A DNA stretch of 64,000 nucleotides from CBDFNN01 sp965250215 (GTDB lineage: Bacteria; Bacteroidota; Rhodothermia; Rhodothermales; DATKEJ01): positions 2,170,001 to 2,234,000 of the forward strand of contig CBDFNN010000004.1 in NCBI GenBank assembly GCA_965250215.1, written 5' to 3'. Below the pieces are notes generated by a model. It worked only from the letters and a program-made list of their open reading frames with translations, was not told where the DNA came from and made no database searches. This document shows, piece after piece, positions 63,634 to 64,000 of this stretch. Position numbers and translations under genes: made by a program. The stretch's first letter is position 1; every line of letters starts with the position of its first letter.

Positions 63634-63657
63634 CCGTGTTCCGTATTCCGTTTGCCG
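63634..63657. repeat. Short tandem repeat, period 7
   Basis: CCGTGTT, CCGTATT, CCGTTTG and CCG in tandem, in the divergent gap between dnaK and pgsA. The third of the small tandem repeats seen in gaps of this window. Confidence 0.6.
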
Positions 63658-63738
63658 AGCGGTATTTTGGGTGTCTGATTTTAACAAGGTCGACAGCAAA
63701 CTGCCTTTGATATGCCTATATTCCATCAGTCTCACACG

Positions 63739-64000
63739 ATGAAACACCTACCAAACACACTAACAATTGGTCGGATTATTCTGACCCCCGTTTTCGTTTA
63801 TTTGATGCTCAAGGGCAGCTTTGTGAGTCAGGTGTGCGGCGTTGTGATATTCATTCTTGCGGCTCTGTCGGATCTTTTTGATGGAAAAATCGCGAGGAAG
63901 CATGGATACACCTCTCGTCTTGGGAAATTTCTAGATCCCCTCGCTGATAAAGTATTAGTGCTTTCTGCCCTTTGCATTATGCCTATTCTTCTTCCCGGCG
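63739..64000 (+). CDS. pgsA: CDP-diacylglycerol-glycerol-3-phosphate 3-phosphatidyltransferase (partial, N-terminal)
   Basis: The first 87 codons, running off the window. It begins MKHLPNTLTIGRIILTPVFV and has the full CDP-alcohol phosphotransferase motif, DLFDGKIARKHG followed by GKFLDPLADK. The start and the NTLTIGRI opening match PgsA, which makes phosphatidylglycerol phosphate at the inner membrane. Divergent from dnaK, 245 bases apart. Confidence 0.88.
   Translation, partial: MKHLPNTLTIGRIILTPVFVYLMLKGSFVSQVCGVVIFILAALSDLFDGKIARKHGYTSRLGKFLDPLADKVLVLSALCIMPILLPG

Noticed and set aside
63613..63640. TTGACA as a promoter for pgsA
   Set aside because: No acceptable -10 hexamer lies 16-18 bases downstream; that position falls in the tandem repeat.
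1..64000. CRISPR arrays, tRNA and rRNA genes, intact transposases, prophage genes
   Set aside because: None seen on reading both strands. The short tandem repeats are far too small and lack spacers for CRISPR.

Overview
The window reads as chromosomal DNA from a Gram-negative member of the FCB superphylum (Bacteroidota, Rhodothermota or Balneolota type). The reasons are three proteins with C-terminal type IX secretion sorting domains, lineage-typical families (DUF4293, DUF3667, DUF5916, DUF5777), an ExbB-ExbD-ExbD cluster, scarce Shine-Dalgarno sequences and several probable TTG/GTG starts. Species cannot be named. No rRNA, tRNA, CRISPR array or intact transposase was seen.

Layout. 0-6.5 kb: end of a hypoxanthine phosphoribosyltransferase gene, an HD-domain phosphohydrolase, and a tight minus-strand operon of a PolX-like protein with a degenerate polymerase site and an intact PHP domain, a penicillin-acylase-like protein without its usual nucleophile, and a BadF/NAGK-type kinase. 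6.5-20 kb: mainly housekeeping: glycosyltransferases, C-terminal processing protease, the exbB-exbD-exbD energiser operon with a near-consensus promoter and a clear terminator, NAD-type isocitrate dehydrogenase, FtsK, a ComB-family phosphatase and GcvT. 20-43.6 kb: envelope and secretion functions: FAD oxidase, T9SS-sorted lipase-like, CHRD and FG-GAP proteins, MuiA-like protein, acyl-CoA ligase, a cytochrome c/Vgb-propeller fusion, MscS, a tandem pair of DUF5916 proteins sharing unusual upstream dyads, and a small operon of DUF5777, YceI and a heme-motif lipoprotein.

43.7-58.5 kb is the accessory part. It opens with a relic of an FAD-dependent amine oxidase. Then comes a translationally coupled sugar module (cupin phosphoglucose isomerase, ROK kinase, class I mannose-6-phosphate isomerase, second cupin isomerase, sugar MFS transporter). 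Next is a degenerate integron: an IntI integrase whose middle is deleted so that its N-terminal domain is fused to its C-terminal tail, followed on the opposite strand by genes all pointing away from it, a frameshifted TetR relic, a convincing attC-like site of 128 bp, and a hydrolase gene placed exactly like a cassette ORF and followed by a half attC. A large GH92 alpha-mannosidase follows; with the sugar module it makes a plausible mannose utilisation route (hydrolysis, uptake, phosphorylation, isomerisation to fructose 6-phosphate).

58.5-64 kb: small DUF1428, TMEM220 and VOC proteins, an exported protein, DnaK with its terminator, and the start of pgsA. The integron relic is the most interesting and least ordinary feature; next are the DUF5916 pair with its dyads and the apparent pseudoenzymes in the first operon.
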